Of a DNA stretch of 64,000 bases, positions 46,487-56,416 are shown piece by piece (position 1 is the stretch's first letter; each line of letters starts with the position of its first letter). The notes below the pieces were generated by a model. It was not told where the DNA came from and did not search any database. It saw nothing but the letters and a program-made list of their open reading frames with translations. The DNA comes from Paracoccus litorisediminis. Lineage in GTDB: Bacteria; Pseudomonadota; Alphaproteobacteria; Rhodobacterales; Rhodobacteraceae. A program made the position numbers and the translations under genes. The DNA lies in assembly GCF_009711205.1 (NCBI RefSeq), contig NZ_WMIG01000004.1, positions 186,001 to 250,000 of the forward strand, given 5' to 3'.

Positions 46487-47772
46487 CAGGCAGTCGCTGC
46501 CGCCAGCGCCTGATCCAGATCGGCGATCAGGTCGGCCGGGTCCTCGATCCCGATGGACAGGCGCACCACGTCAGGTCCGGCACCTGCGGCGATCTTCTGT
46601 TCGTCGGAAAGCTGGCTATGGGTGGTCGAGGCCGAATGGATGACCAGTGAACGAGCATCCCCCAGATTGGCGACATGGCTGAACAGTTTCAGGCTGTCCA
46701 CCAGCTTCACCGCCGCGTCATAGCCGCCCTTGATCGAGAAGGTGAAAAGCGCACCCGCCCCCTTGGGATAGACCCGCTTTGCCGTGGTATTCCACGGCGA
46801 CGAGGCCAGCCCCGCATAGGTCACCGACAGGACGCGCGGGTCTTTCTCCAGCCATTCCGCGACCTTCTGGGCGTTTGCGACATGTTTTTCCATGCGCAGG
46901 CCAAGGGTCTCGATCCCCATCAGCGTGTAATGCGCCCCCTGCGGATTCATGGTCATGCCCAGATCGCGCAGGCCGATGGCGATGGAGTGGAAGGTATAGG
47001 CCAGATTGCCGAAGGCCTTATGGAAGGTCAGGCCGTGATAGGCGGGCTCGGGCTGGGACAGGCTGGGGAACTTGTCCGAGGCCGACCAGTCGAAGCGGCC
47101 GCTGTCAATGACCACGCCGCCCGTCACCGTGCCATTGCCGGTAAGGTATTTGGTCAGGCTGTGGACGACGATGGTCGCCCCCATCTCGATCGGTTTGCAC
47201 AGCCACGGCGAGGCCAGCGTATTGTCGACGATCAATGGTAGGCCCAGTTCGTCGGCAAGCTTCGCAACTGCCGGAATATCGGTGACATAGCCGCCAGGAT
47301 TGCTGATCGATTCACAGAAAATGGCGCGGGTGTTTTCATCCACGGCGGCACGCAGCGCATCGAGATCGTCCAGATCGACGAATTTCGCCCCCCAGCCAAA
47401 GCGCTTGATGGTCTGGCTGAATTGCGTGATGGTTCCGCCGTAAAGCCTTGTCGAGGCGACGACATTCTTCCCCGGCCCCATCAACGGGAACAGCGCCATG
47501 ATCTGCGCCGCATGGCCTGAGGAACAGCAGACCGCACCCGCGCCCCCCTCCATCGCCGCAAGACGGTTCTGCAGCGCCGCGACCGTCGGATTGGTCAGGC
47601 GCGAATAGATATAGCCCAGTTCCTGAAGCCCAAAGAGCCGCGCGGCATGGGCGGCGTCTTTGAAGACATAGGCCGTGGTCTGGTAGATCGGCACCTGCCG
47701 TGCCCCTGTCGCCGGGTCGGGCGCCGCCCCAGCATGGATGGCGAGCGTATCAAAGCCCCAGTTCTCGGACAT
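46486..47772 (-). CDS. metY: O-acetylhomoserine sulfhydrylase (MetY type)
   Basis: PLP enzyme making homocysteine from O-acetylhomoserine and sulfide. The 428-residue product belongs to the Cys/Met metabolism family, with IYSRLTNPTVAALQNRLAAMEGG, SSGHAAQIMAL, DNTLASPWLCKP and the PLP lysine in VHSLTKYLTGNGTVTGG. The length over 420 and the STTHSQLS segment favour MetY over MetB/MetZ. The 5' leader (about 110 bases) was checked for a SAM-type riboswitch, none convincing. AGGAGG stands nine bases before the ATG. Confidence 0.93.
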   Translation of the reverse strand: MSENWGFDTLAIHAGAAPDPATGARQVPIYQTTAYVFKDAAHAARLFGLQELGYIYSRLTNPTVAALQNRLAAMEGGAGAVCCSSGHAAQIMALFPLMGPGKNVVASTRLYGGTITQFSQTIKRFGWGAKFVDLDDLDALRAAVDENTRAIFCESISNPGGYVTDIPAVAKLADELGLPLIVDNTLASPWLCKPIEMGATIVVHSLTKYLTGNGTVTGGVVIDSGRFDWSASDKFPSLSQPEPAYHGLTFHKAFGNLAYTFHSIAIGLRDLGMTMNPQGAHYTLMGIETLGLRMEKHVANAQKVAEWLEKDPRVLSVTYAGLASSPWNTTAKRVYPKGAGALFTFSIKGGYDAAVKLVDSLKLFSHVANLGDARSLVIHSASTTHSQLSDEQKIAAGAGPDVVRLSIGIEDPADLIADLDQALAAATA

Positions 47773-47874
47773 TGGCGATCCTCCTATAGCCTCGGGCGAG
47801 ACTAGGGGCGGGTCAGGGCATGTGGCAATGGGGAAGAAAATTCCCAGCCGCCCTGCTTGTGGCACGGCGGCTGT

Positions 47875-47895
47875 GGGTATTTGTGAAACGGTGAA
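47875..47895 (+). repeat. GGGTATTT motif copy between metY and pgi
   Basis: GGGTATTT, GTGA, AACG, GT, GAA on the + strand, 5 bases before the pgi stop codon region. It is downstream of pgi and upstream of metY, both transcribed on the minus strand. Confidence 0.7.
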
Positions 47896-47900
47896 ACCGC

Positions 47901-49505
47901 TTAGGCGCCGAGTTGGCGGACCAGCGCGGCGAGGCGTTCGGTCGAAGGATCGTGGCCGGGCGCGGGTTGGTCTTCCAGCAGCGGCGCGACTTTCAGCGCC
48001 AGTTCCTTGCCCAATTCCACGCCCCATTGATCGAAGCTGTTGATGCCAAGGATGACGCCTTCGACAAACACGCGATGTTCGTAAAGGGCGACGATCTGGC
48101 CCAGGGTGCGGGGGGTGAGCTCGCGGTACAGCAGCGTCGTCGAGGGACGGTTGCCCGGGAAGACGCGGTGGCGGGACTGACGCTCCAGCTCGGCCCCCGT
48201 AAGGCCCTTGGCGCGCATGAGGTCGCGGGCCTCGTCCAGCGAGCGGCCGCGCATCAGCGCCTCGGATTGCGCCAGGCAGTTTGCGGCCAAAAGCAGGTGC
48301 TGATGTGCAAGTTCGGGTTCATGGCCGCGCGCCGCCAGCATGAATTCGCAGGGGATGACCTGCGTGCCCTGATGGATCAGCTGATAGAAGGCGTGCTGAC
48401 CGTTGGTCCCCGGCTCGCCCCAGATCACCGGGCCCGAGGCAAAGGGCAGGTCGCTGCCATCCATGGCCACGCGCTTGCCGTTCGATTCCATTTCCAGCTG
48501 CTGAAGATAGGCCGGCAACCGGGCAAGGCGGTTGTCATAGGGCAGCACGGCGCGCGAGCCGTAGCCGCAGACCTGATTGTGCCAAAGCCCGACCAGCGCG
48601 AGGATGACTGGCAGGTTGTCCGCCAGTGGTGCGGTCTGGAAATGCTGGTCCATCGCGGCGGCACCGGAGAGGAAGTCGTCGAATGCCTCGGGGCCGATGG
48701 CGATCATCAGCGACAGGCCGATCGGTCCCCACATCGAGTAACGGCCACCGACCCAGTCCTCGAAGCCGAAGACGCGGGCGGGATCGATGCCCCATGCGCC
48801 GGTGCGGTCGGTGGCGGAACTCAGCGCTGCGAATTGCGCCGCCGGGTCGCTGACCGCCTGCGCCATCCAGGCGCGGGCGGTTTCGGCATTGGTCATCGTC
48901 TCGATGGTGGTGAAGGTCTTGGAGGCGACGATGACCAGCGTCGTCGCCGGATCAAGGCCCGCCAGCGCATCGGCAATATCTGCCCCGTCCACGTTCGAGA
49001 CGAAATGCACCCGCGGCCCGTCATGCCAGGGCGACAGCGCGCGCGTGGCCATGGCCGGACCCAGATCCGAGCCGCCGATGCCGATATTGACCACATCGGT
49101 GATGCGACCGCCCTGTCCGGTGAAACTGCCATCGCGCACGGCGCGGGCGAAATCCGACATGCGGGCATGGGTGGCGCGGATCGCGGGCATCACGTCCTGA
49201 CCGTCCACGGTCACGCTGCCTTGCAGGTTGCGCAGCGCGGTGTGCAGGACGGCGCGGTCTTCGGTTTCATTGATCCGCTGGCCGGTGAACATCGCCTCGC
49301 GCCGGGCGGCGACGGGGGCGGCCAGATCCAGCAACAGATCGCGGGCACCAGCGTCGATGGCGGTCTTGGACCAGTCCAGCACCAGCCCGTCAGCCGAGGT
49401 CGAGAAGGTCGTGGCGCGGTCGGGATCGGCGGCAAAGAGGTCGAGGATATGCAGGTCGCCCTGCGCTTGCCGATGCTGGATCAGCGCACTGAAAATCGTG
49501 GTCAT
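47901..49505 (-). CDS. pgi: Glucose-6-phosphate isomerase
   Basis: Interconverts glucose-6-phosphate and fructose-6-phosphate. The 534-residue product has the signatures [54 protein letters not shown] and the C-terminal [13 protein letters not shown]. It lies 6 bases after pgl and completes a zwf-pgl-pgi operon, channelling fructose-6-phosphate back into the Entner-Doudoroff route. Confidence 0.97.
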   Translation of the reverse strand: MTTIFSALIQHRQAQGDLHILDLFAADPDRATTFSTSADGLVLDWSKTAIDAGARDLLLDLAAPVAARREAMFTGQRINETEDRAVLHTALRNLQGSVTVDGQDVMPAIRATHARMSDFARAVRDGSFTGQGGRITDVVNIGIGGSDLGPAMATRALSPWHDGPRVHFVSNVDGADIADALAGLDPATTLVIVASKTFTTIETMTNAETARAWMAQAVSDPAAQFAALSSATDRTGAWGIDPARVFGFEDWVGGRYSMWGPIGLSLMIAIGPEAFDDFLSGAAAMDQHFQTAPLADNLPVILALVGLWHNQVCGYGSRAVLPYDNRLARLPAYLQQLEMESNGKRVAMDGSDLPFASGPVIWGEPGTNGQHAFYQLIHQGTQVIPCEFMLAARGHEPELAHQHLLLAANCLAQSEALMRGRSLDEARDLMRAKGLTGAELERQSRHRVFPGNRPSTTLLYRELTPRTLGQIVALYEHRVFVEGVILGINSFDQWGVELGKELALKVAPLLEDQPAPGHDPSTERLAALVRQLGA

Positions 49506-49511
49506 GTCAGG

Positions 49512-50186
49512 TCATTCTGCCCAATGGACGGTAATGTCGCCAAGGAAGGCGCGGATCGGGGCGTCTTTCGGGTCCATCGCCTGCGCGCGTTCCAGCGCGG
49601 CACGCTTGTCGGCCCCGGTAATCATAAGATGGGTGTGGATCGCCTTTTGCAGCGCGGGCGCGGTCAGGGTGATCCGAGGCTCGTCCTTGACGCTGCGCAC
49701 GGCCATGACCAGCGGTGCGTCGGGCATCAAAGCCAGCGCGGTTTCATCCGAACCGGGGAACAGGCTGGCCGTATGCATATCGGTCCCCATGCCCAGCAGA
49801 AGCACGGTCAGCGGCAGCAGCGGGCGAATTGCGGCGGACAGGCGCTCGGACGCGTCCTCGGGACGTGCATCGCCCGTGTAAAGGTCGATATAGCTGGCCG
49901 CCGCCGCATTGCCGGTCAGCAGGTGGCGATGCAGCAGGCGGCTGTTCGAGCGGACATGTTCGCCATCGACCCAGCGTTCGTCGTTCAGGATGACGCTGAC
50001 CTGCGACCAGTCCAGATCGCTGCCCGAGAGCGTGTCGAATACCGGACCCGGCGTGGTCCCGCCCGGCACGCACAGGCTGGCCGTGGGATTCGTGCGCAGA
50101 TGCTGGGCAAGCTGACCGGCGATGCGGTTGGCCAGCGACAGGGACAGCATCTCGCGGTCGGGATATTCGACGAATTCCAGGGTCAC
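49512..50186 (-). CDS. pgl: 6-phosphogluconolactonase
   Basis: Hydrolyses 6-phosphogluconolactone. A DevB/NagB-fold protein of 224 residues with SLCVPGGTTPGPVFDTL, VILNDERWVDGEHVRSN and LLLGMGTDMHTASLFPGSD. The start overlaps the zwf stop by four bases (ATGA). Confidence 0.94.
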   Translation of the reverse strand: MTLEFVEYPDREMLSLSLANRIAGQLAQHLRTNPTASLCVPGGTTPGPVFDTLSGSDLDWSQVSVILNDERWVDGEHVRSNSRLLHRHLLTGNAAAASYIDLYTGDARPEDASERLSAAIRPLLPLTVLLLGMGTDMHTASLFPGSDETALALMPDAPLVMAVRSVKDEPRITLTAPALQKAIHTHLMITGADKRAALERAQAMDPKDAPIRAFLGDITVHWAE

Positions 50187-51634
50187 GGCCTGATCTCCCT
50201 CCAGCGGCGGTTGTCGCGGTGCAGCAGGCGCAGGGCCTCTTCGGGACCGCTTGAGCCCGCATCATAGGGTTCCGGACGCTTCGATCCAGCCTCCCATTCG
50301 GCGATGATCGGATCGGTCCATGCCCATGCCGCCTCGACCTCGTCGCCACGCATGAACAGGGTCTGGTTGCCGCGGATCACGTCCATGATCAGGCGTTCGT
50401 AAGCGTCGGGCATGTCGGTGCCATTCGCGCCAAGCGCGTCGGCAAAGCTCATGTCCAGCGGCACCTGCACCAGACGCATCCCCCCCGGCCCCGGTTCCTT
50501 GATCATCACGGTCAAGTCCATGCCCTCGTTCGGTTGCAGCTTGATGACAAGCTGGTTCGAGCGCGGGCCGTCGGATTCGTCAAAGATCGAATGCGGCGGT
50601 GCCTTGAAAGTGACCACAATCTCGCTGGTGCGGGCACGCAGCTTCTTGCCGGTGCGCAGATAGAAGGGCGTGCCGGTCCAGCGCCAATTGGCGATGTTCA
50701 CCTTGAGCGCGACATAGCTTTCGGTGCGGGAATCGGGGTTTTCCGCGTCCTTGAGATAATCCGAGCCATCCGGGCTGCCGCGATACTGGCCGCGCACGAT
50801 GTCGCCCGGCTCCAGCGGTTCCAGCGCGCGGATCACCTTCAGCTTTTCGTCGCGCACCGCGTCGGGGTCAAAGTGATAGGGCGGCTCCATCGCGATCAGG
50901 CACAGAAGCTGCATCATGTGGTTCTGGACCATGTCGCGGATCGCGCCGGAATGGTCGTAATATTCGCCGCGCCCGCCGACACCCACCGTCTCGGCCACGG
51001 TGATCTGGACGTGATCGACGTATTGCGCGTTCCACAGCGGCTCGAACAGCATATTGGCGAAGCGCACCGCCATCAGGTTCTGGACGGTTTCTTTGCCCAG
51101 ATAATGGTCGATCCGGTAGATCTGGTTTTCCGCGAAATGCCGGGCCAGCGTCGCGTTCAGGTCGCGCGCGGTGGCAAGGTCGCGGCCAAAGGGCTTTTCG
51201 ACCACGATGCGGCTGTGCTGATCGGCAATGCCGTTTTCGGCCAGCCGCTGGGCGATGTCGCCAAACAGCGCCGGCGCGACCGAGAAGTAAAAGGCATGAA
51301 CGACGCCGGGGCGGATGCGGGATTTCAGCTCGGCCCAGCCGTCGCTGCCGCGCGCGTCAATGGCGACATAGCCCAGATGGTTCAGGAAATCGTCGATCTG
51401 CGAGAGGTCATCGCCCTTGCCCGCGAATTCGCGGATGGCGGCGCGGGCTTCCTCGCGAAAGGCCTTGTCATCCTGCTTGGTGCGGGCCGCGCCGATGATC
51501 TGGGCCGAGGCCGGGATCTGGCCCGCGACATAGCGCCGGTACAGGCCCGGCAGGATCTTGCGATGGGCCAGATCGCCCGTCGCGCCAAAGATCACAAGGT
51601 CGAATTCGTCCACCGGAATGATGCGTGAAACCAT
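50183..51634 (-). CDS. zwf: Glucose-6-phosphate 1-dehydrogenase
   Basis: Oxidises glucose-6-phosphate to 6-phosphogluconolactone. The 483-residue product has the NADP loop FGATGDLAHRKILPGLYR, the active-site signature RIDHYLGKETVQNLM and the substrate motif EKPFGRD. GAGGAGGGGCAG before ATG at 51634 excludes the longer frame to 51700, which would cross the operator. First gene of zwf-pgl-pgi. Confidence 0.97.
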   Translation of the reverse strand: MVSRIIPVDEFDLVIFGATGDLAHRKILPGLYRRYVAGQIPASAQIIGAARTKQDDKAFREEARAAIREFAGKGDDLSQIDDFLNHLGYVAIDARGSDGWAELKSRIRPGVVHAFYFSVAPALFGDIAQRLAENGIADQHSRIVVEKPFGRDLATARDLNATLARHFAENQIYRIDHYLGKETVQNLMAVRFANMLFEPLWNAQYVDHVQITVAETVGVGGRGEYYDHSGAIRDMVQNHMMQLLCLIAMEPPYHFDPDAVRDEKLKVIRALEPLEPGDIVRGQYRGSPDGSDYLKDAENPDSRTESYVALKVNIANWRWTGTPFYLRTGKKLRARTSEIVVTFKAPPHSIFDESDGPRSNQLVIKLQPNEGMDLTVMIKEPGPGGMRLVQVPLDMSFADALGANGTDMPDAYERLIMDVIRGNQTLFMRGDEVEAAWAWTDPIIAEWEAGSKRPEPYDAGSSGPEEALRLLHRDNRRWREIRP

Positions 51635-51670
51635 CTGCCCCTCCTCATCGTTCGGCTTGGGACTACCGTT

Positions 51671-51684
51671 TGATAGCGGTAACA
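51671..51684 (-). promoter_or_regulatory. LacI/GntR-like operator upstream of zwf
   Basis: In gene direction TGTTACCGCTATCA, a 14-base imperfect palindrome centred on CG, 36 bases before the zwf ATG. It shares GTTACCGCTA, in the same orientation relative to the gene, with the site in front of edd. The pattern resembles the LacI-family GntR operator (GTTACC-type half sites). Confidence 0.55.
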
Positions 51685-51718
51685 TCAACCCTGCCCTCAT
51701 CTTTGTCGTATCCTGTGC

Positions 51719-52276
51719 TTAACCGCGTGGCGGCGCAACATCGGACCCTGCCAGTCGCGTGATGGCCTTGGCAAGACGGGGCAGTCTGGCGCGCCGCATC
51801 AATTCCTTGTGCGGAATTTCTCCGCCTGCCTGACGGGCACGGGCCTCGGTCGCGGCTATGGCATCGGTCACGGCTTCCGGCGCGGACAGATAGATCTCGC
51901 GCAGGAATTCGTCGGGATGGATCGCCTGCAGCCCGACGGCGGCCAACGTCCCGCGCGGGAAATCGCGCAGGTTCGCTGTGACGATATGGCTGGCGCCTGC
52001 GGCCAGCGCCGCCTCGACCACGTGGCGGTCGGCGGGGTCGGGCAAATCCAGCCCCTCGGCCCCGCCCGAAGGCGCGACCATCGCGGCGGGAAAGCGGTCC
52101 TGCAGCAGGGCGATCTCGACCCCGGCCGAGACCCCCTGCCGGTCGGCTGCCAGCCGCCATTCGTCAAGAATGCGCTGCGACCAGAAGGGCTGGAACTGCC
52201 CCGTGCCCGCGACATCGGCGAGGATCTCCCTCAGCACGGTCGGGTAAAGCACGCAGGCGTCCAGAACCGCCTTCAT
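51719..52276 (-). CDS. PIN domain protein (PIN_3 type)
   Basis: A 185-residue protein starting [16 protein letters not shown], with [36 protein letters not shown], giving the set of conserved acidic residues of a PIN ribonuclease. The C-terminal [20 protein letters not shown] is a helical extension seen in this subgroup. PIN toxins normally sit next to an antitoxin; none is found, and the start overlaps the rlmI stop by four bases. It may be a housekeeping nuclease or an orphan toxin. Confidence 0.8.
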   Translation of the reverse strand: MKAVLDACVLYPTVLREILADVAGTGQFQPFWSQRILDEWRLAADRQGVSAGVEIALLQDRFPAAMVAPSGGAEGLDLPDPADRHVVEAALAAGASHIVTANLRDFPRGTLAAVGLQAIHPDEFLREIYLSAPEAVTDAIAATEARARQAGGEIPHKELMRRARLPRLAKAITRLAGSDVAPPRG

Positions 52277-53469
52277 CCGTCAAGCCGGAAGAACAGCGCC
52301 TTGAGATAGCCCGACTCGGCCAGTTGCGGCAGGGTCGGATGGTCGGGACCGGCCTGACCGGTATGCAGCAACTGCATCCGCCGTCCGCCCCGCCCGATGC
52401 CGCGTGCGCTGGCGTTGCGGAAGGCCGACAGGTCCGCCGCATGGCTGCACGAGCACAGGCCCAGATAGCCGCCCGGCGCGACCAAGGGCGCGGCCAGCTT
52501 CGCCACCCGCTCATAAGCGCGCAGACCGGCTTCAAGCGCCTGTTTCGAGGGCGCAAAGGCCGGTGGGTCGCAAATGACCACGTCGAATTGCGCGCCCTCG
52601 GCCTGCAGCGCTTCCAACTGGTCAAAGGCATCGCCTTGGCGCGTGGTCAGCCGATCCTCGGCACCCATGGCCTTGGCCCCGCCTCGCGCCAGTTCAAGCG
52701 CCGCAGCCGAGCCGTCGACGCAGGTCGTATGCTCGGCCCCCGTGGCCAGCGCCGCCAGACCGAAGCCGCCGACATGCGAGAACACGTCCAGCACCCGCGC
52801 GCCCTTGGCCAGTCGTTGCGCAAAGGCATGGTTCGGGCGCTGGTCATAGAACAGCCCGGTCTTTTGCCCCTGGGTCAGGTCGGCCAGATAGGTCGCGCCA
52901 TTCATCGATACCTCGACCGGGCCGTTGACGGCGCCGGACAGGATCTCGGTCCGCTCGTCCAGCCCCTCAAGGCTGCGCACGCGGCCCTGACCGTTCAGGA
53001 TCACGGTCGAGACGCCGGTGACATCGCGCAGTGCGGCGGCAATATCCTCGATCATGCGATCGGCCCAGGCCGAGTTCGGCTGGATCACGGCAGCATCGCC
53101 GAAACGGTCGATGATGGTGCCGGGCAAGCCGTCGGCCTCGGCATGGATCAGGCGATAGAAGGGGCGATCAAACAGCCGCTCGCGCAGGGCCAGTGCCCGC
53201 GTCAGTTTCGCGGCGATCCACTCGCGGGTGATGCGGACCTCGGGGTCGGGGTCCATCATCCGCGCGGTGATCTTGGAATTCGTGTTCACGGTGACCACGC
53301 CCATCGGGCGACGCTCGGCATCCTCAAGGATGGCAAAGCTGCCGGCGGGAATGGCGCGGGTGCGGCGGTCGACCACCAGTTCATCCGCGAAAACCCAAGG
53401 GAAGCCGTGGCGGATGGCCTGCGGTTTCGACTTCGGACGCAGGCGGATAATGGGCAGTTCTTGGGTCAT
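52273..53469 (-). CDS. RlmI-type class I rRNA cytosine methyltransferase
   Basis: SAM methyltransferase of 398 residues. An N-terminal PUA domain ([17 protein letters not shown]) precedes an EEHEE-like insertion and the Rossmann domain with [31 protein letters not shown] and [17 protein letters not shown] (DPPAF motif IV). Similar to RlmI, which makes m5C1962 in 23S rRNA. It is followed by the overlapping PIN gene. Divergent from edd. Confidence 0.88.
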   Translation of the reverse strand: MTQELPIIRLRPKSKPQAIRHGFPWVFADELVVDRRTRAIPAGSFAILEDAERRPMGVVTVNTNSKITARMMDPDPEVRITREWIAAKLTRALALRERLFDRPFYRLIHAEADGLPGTIIDRFGDAAVIQPNSAWADRMIEDIAAALRDVTGVSTVILNGQGRVRSLEGLDERTEILSGAVNGPVEVSMNGATYLADLTQGQKTGLFYDQRPNHAFAQRLAKGARVLDVFSHVGGFGLAALATGAEHTTCVDGSAAALELARGGAKAMGAEDRLTTRQGDAFDQLEALQAEGAQFDVVICDPPAFAPSKQALEAGLRAYERVAKLAAPLVAPGGYLGLCSCSHAADLSAFRNASARGIGRGGRRMQLLHTGQAGPDHPTLPQLAESGYLKALFFRLDG

Positions 53470-53539
53470 TTCGGGCCTCTTTGGATCGCGGCAGGATTGG
53501 CACGGCGGCGCGCGCGGGGCAAGAGTGGTGCGGTTGTAT

Positions 53540-53553
53540 CGTTACCGCTAACG
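53540..53553 (+). promoter_or_regulatory. Operator inside the edd promoter spacer
   Basis: CGTTACCGCTAACG, an imperfect palindrome centred on CG. It lies exactly in a 17-base spacer between TTGTAT (53534-53539) and TATAAG (53557-53562), a candidate -35/-10 pair. The predicted start would lie about 15 bases before the ATG. The core GTTACCGCTA matches the zwf site. Confidence 0.6.
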
Positions 53554-53583
53554 TCCTATAAGGCCGTCAGGAGGACGCCAGCC

Positions 53584-55386
53584 ATGACCCTGCACGCCAC
53601 CGTCGACAAAGTGACCGACCGCATCCGCGAACGCTCGGCCAAGACCCGCGCCGCCTATGAGGCCAAGATCGCCCGCGCCGCCGAAGATGGCCCGCGCCGC
53701 GCGCATCTTTCCTGCGGAAATCAGGCACATGCCTATGCCGCAATGCCCGACAAGGCGGATTTCGCCACCACGCGCAAACCGAATATCGGTGTGGTGACAG
53801 CCTATAACGACATGCTGTCCGCCCACCAGCCTTATGAGCATTACCCCGAGATCATCCGCCGCGCCGCCCATGCCGCAGGCGCCACCGCACAAGTCGCAGG
53901 CGGTGTCCCCGCGATGTGCGACGGGGTGACGCAGGGTCGCGCCGGGATGGAGCTGTCGCTGTTCTCGCGCGATGTCATTGCACTGGCGGCTGGCGTCGCG
54001 CTGTCCCATGACACGTTCGACGCGGCGCTGTATCTGGGCGTCTGCGACAAGATCGTGCCGGGTCTGGTCATTGCCGCGGCGACTTTCGGCCATATTCCTG
54101 CGGTCTTTGTGCCTGCCGGGCCGATGCCTTCGGGCCTGCCCAATGACGAAAAATCCAAGGTCCGCCAGCAATTCGCCACCGGCGAAGTCGGGCGCGAGGC
54201 CCTGATGGCCGCCGAGATGGCCAGCTATCACAGCGCCGGAACCTGCACCTTCTATGGCACCGCGAACTCGAACCAGATGCTGATGGAGTTCATGGGCCTG
54301 CATTTGCCGGGTTCAAGCTTCGTCAACCCGAACACGCCCCTGCGCGATGCGCTGACCACGGCAGCGGTCAGCCGCGCCGCCAGCATCACCCGGCTGGGCA
54401 ACGATTTCCTGCCCGCGGGCGAGGTGCTGGACGAGCGCGCCTTCGTCAACGGCATCGTCGGGCTGATGTCCACCGGCGGCTCGACCAACCTGATCCTGCA
54501 TCTGCCCGCCATGGCGCGGGCGGCGGGCGTGCTGCTGGACCTCGAAGATTTCCACGACCTGTCGGAATGCGTGCCGCTGATGGCGCGGGTCTATCCGAAC
54601 GGGCTGGCCGACGTGAACCATTTCCACGCTGCCGGAGGCCTCGGCTTCATGATCGGACGGCTGCTGGATGCGGGCCTGCTGCATCAGGACGTGCGCACCA
54701 TCGCGGGCGGCGGGCTGGATTTGTATGCACAAGAGCCCCGCCTTCAGGGCAATCAGGTGCATTGGGTCGATGGCGCACGAGAATCGCTGAACGACAAGAT
54801 CCTGCGCCCGGCCTCCGATCCCTTTGCCGCGACGGGCGGGTTGAAACAGCTTTCGGGTAATCTGGGCCGGGGTGTCATCAAGGTCTCTGCCGTCGCACCC
54901 GAGCGCCACATCATCGAGGCCCCTGCCCGCGTCTTTGCCGATCAGGAAGAGGTCAAGGCCGCCTTCAAGCGTGGCGAGTTCACCACCGACACCATCGTCG
55001 TTGTCCGCTTTCAGGGACCGCGTGCCAATGGCATGCCCGAGCTGCATTCGCTGACCCCGACGCTGGCGGTGTTGCAGGATCGCGGGTTGCGCGTGGCACT
55101 GGTCACCGACGGGCGGATGTCCGGCGCCTCGGGCAAGGTTCCGGCGGCGATCCATGTCTCGCCCGAGGCCGCGAATGGCGGACCCTTGGCGCGGGTGCAG
55201 GATGGCGACATCATCCGGCTGGATGCGGTCGCGGGGACGCTGGAATGCCTTGCCCCGGATTTCGCCGGGCGTACCCCCGCAACCTACGACCCCGCCGCCA
55301 ATGCCGAAGGCATGGGCCGCGAGTTGTTCAGCGCCTTCCGCGCCCATGTCAGCCCGGCGACCGAAGGCGCGGCCATCGTCGTCTGA
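53584..55386 (+). CDS. edd: Phosphogluconate dehydratase
   Basis: Dehydrates 6-phosphogluconate to KDPG, the key Entner-Doudoroff step. The 600-residue IlvD/Edd protein has [15 protein letters not shown] and [21 protein letters not shown]. The iron-sulfur ligands are among the conserved Cys in [26 protein letters not shown] and [29 protein letters not shown] is the second signature. AGGAGG precedes the ATG. The usual partner eda does not follow. Confidence 0.96.
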   Translation: MTLHATVDKVTDRIRERSAKTRAAYEAKIARAAEDGPRRAHLSCGNQAHAYAAMPDKADFATTRKPNIGVVTAYNDMLSAHQPYEHYPEIIRRAAHAAGATAQVAGGVPAMCDGVTQGRAGMELSLFSRDVIALAAGVALSHDTFDAALYLGVCDKIVPGLVIAAATFGHIPAVFVPAGPMPSGLPNDEKSKVRQQFATGEVGREALMAAEMASYHSAGTCTFYGTANSNQMLMEFMGLHLPGSSFVNPNTPLRDALTTAAVSRAASITRLGNDFLPAGEVLDERAFVNGIVGLMSTGGSTNLILHLPAMARAAGVLLDLEDFHDLSECVPLMARVYPNGLADVNHFHAAGGLGFMIGRLLDAGLLHQDVRTIAGGGLDLYAQEPRLQGNQVHWVDGARESLNDKILRPASDPFAATGGLKQLSGNLGRGVIKVSAVAPERHIIEAPARVFADQEEVKAAFKRGEFTTDTIVVVRFQGPRANGMPELHSLTPTLAVLQDRGLRVALVTDGRMSGASGKVPAAIHVSPEAANGGPLARVQDGDIIRLDAVAGTLECLAPDFAGRTPATYDPAANAEGMGRELFSAFRAHVSPATEGAAIVV

Positions 55387-55407
55387 CGGGCCACCTGATC
55401 CGGGTGG

Positions 55408-55878
55408 CTAATGGGCCGCCCGGAACGAGATCAGATGGCTTGGTCCGCCCTGCCCCGGAAACTCGCGGCGATGCGCAAAGCTGATCACGCGGATCACCTC
55501 GGCACCTTCCTCGGGTCGGACAAAGACCATCCGCAGGTTGTCCCTCGCCTTCGGCTCGGCGATTGCAAACACCCGCGCATCCACCCGGAACCGCCGCCCC
55601 GAGCGCGAGACATGCGCCAGTTCCGGCAGGTGTCTTTCGACGCCCGCACGCAGGTCCAGCAGATGGCTGAGACGCCCGGCGCAACGCTCGGCCAGATCGA
55701 GAAGCACCCAGACCGGACGGCCGATCACCTCATCCCGCGTATATCCGATCAGGCGCAGGTAGCTGTGGTTGATCGCAACGATCCGGCCCACGCTATCCAG
55801 AACAAGAACCGCAGGGTGGCTGTGCAGCGCGGGCAGCACCGCATCCGTCCCACATATCAGCGAAATATCATCAGACAT
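55408..55878 (-). CDS. Single PAS-domain protein
   Basis: A 156-residue protein with one PAS domain: HPAVLVLDSVGRIVAINHSYLRLIGYTRDEVIGRPVWVLLD. A second half (VSRSGRRFRVDARVFAIAEPKARDNLRMVFVRPEE) completes the fold. No kinase, GGDEF or HTH output module is attached, so it would signal through a partner. GGAG precedes ATG at 55878. Ligand unknown. Confidence 0.8.
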   Translation of the reverse strand: MSDDISLICGTDAVLPALHSHPAVLVLDSVGRIVAINHSYLRLIGYTRDEVIGRPVWVLLDLAERCAGRLSHLLDLRAGVERHLPELAHVSRSGRRFRVDARVFAIAEPKARDNLRMVFVRPEEGAEVIRVISFAHRREFPGQGGPSHLISFRAAH

Positions 55879-55933
55879 GGGCAAACTCCGTTCGGGTTCA
55901 CCCTATCCCTAGGCCAGATCGCCTAAGATTCGG

Positions 55934-56413
55934 TTAGCGGGCAGAGTTTTCCGCAGCCTGCGACAGCGGCGGGCCAAAGCGCTGGATCAGCCGGTCGCGG
56001 ATCTGGTCGCGGATCTGGCGATACAGCGCCAGCTTTGCCTCGCGTCCCTCGGCCAGACCGGTCGGATCCATGATCGGCCAGTATTCGACCTCCAGATGCG
56101 CGATGCGGGTCAATTCCAGCGCCTGCCGCTGGCTGGCCGGGGACAGCGCCACCACCAGATCGAAACTGCCCAGATCGTCGCCCCATTCCTTCATCTCGTC
56201 GAAGGAACGGGATCGGTGCTTGGAGATTTCGACGCCGATTTCGTTGCAGACGGCGATGGCAAAGCCGTCCACCTCCATGTCGTTCTTGACCCCGGCCGAT
56301 TGCACATAGGCCACGCGACCGTAGAAATGCTTCATCATTCCTTCGGCCATGGGCGAGCGGATCGCGTTGTGATCGCAGCAGAACAGTATCGAACCTGGGA
56401 TCTGTCCCGCCAC
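55934..56413 (-). CDS. Low molecular weight protein-tyrosine phosphatase-like protein
   Basis: A 159-residue LMW-PTP/arsenate reductase fold. The P-loop reads ILFCCDHNAIRSPMAEG: C13 and R19 keep the C-x5-R spacing, with N16, and D116 (IMDPTG) is the general acid. The usual CxGNxCRSP glycine and second Cys are replaced by D-H and I. GTG start at 56413 with GGAG at six-base spacing. Third gene of hisD-UPF0262-phosphatase, 3 bases after UPF0262. Activity on phosphotyrosine or arsenate is unproven. Confidence 0.82.
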   Translation of the reverse strand: MAGQIPGSILFCCDHNAIRSPMAEGMMKHFYGRVAYVQSAGVKNDMEVDGFAIAVCNEIGVEISKHRSRSFDEMKEWGDDLGSFDLVVALSPASQRQALELTRIAHLEVEYWPIMDPTGLAEGREAKLALYRQIRDQIRDRLIQRFGPPLSQAAENSAR

Positions 56414-56416
56414 GGC

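Noticed and set aside
47773..47900. SAM-II or SAM/SAH riboswitch in the metY leader
   Set aside because: No pseudoknot consensus and no core sequence of either class was found. The leader holds only the GGGTATTT motif and the ribosome site.
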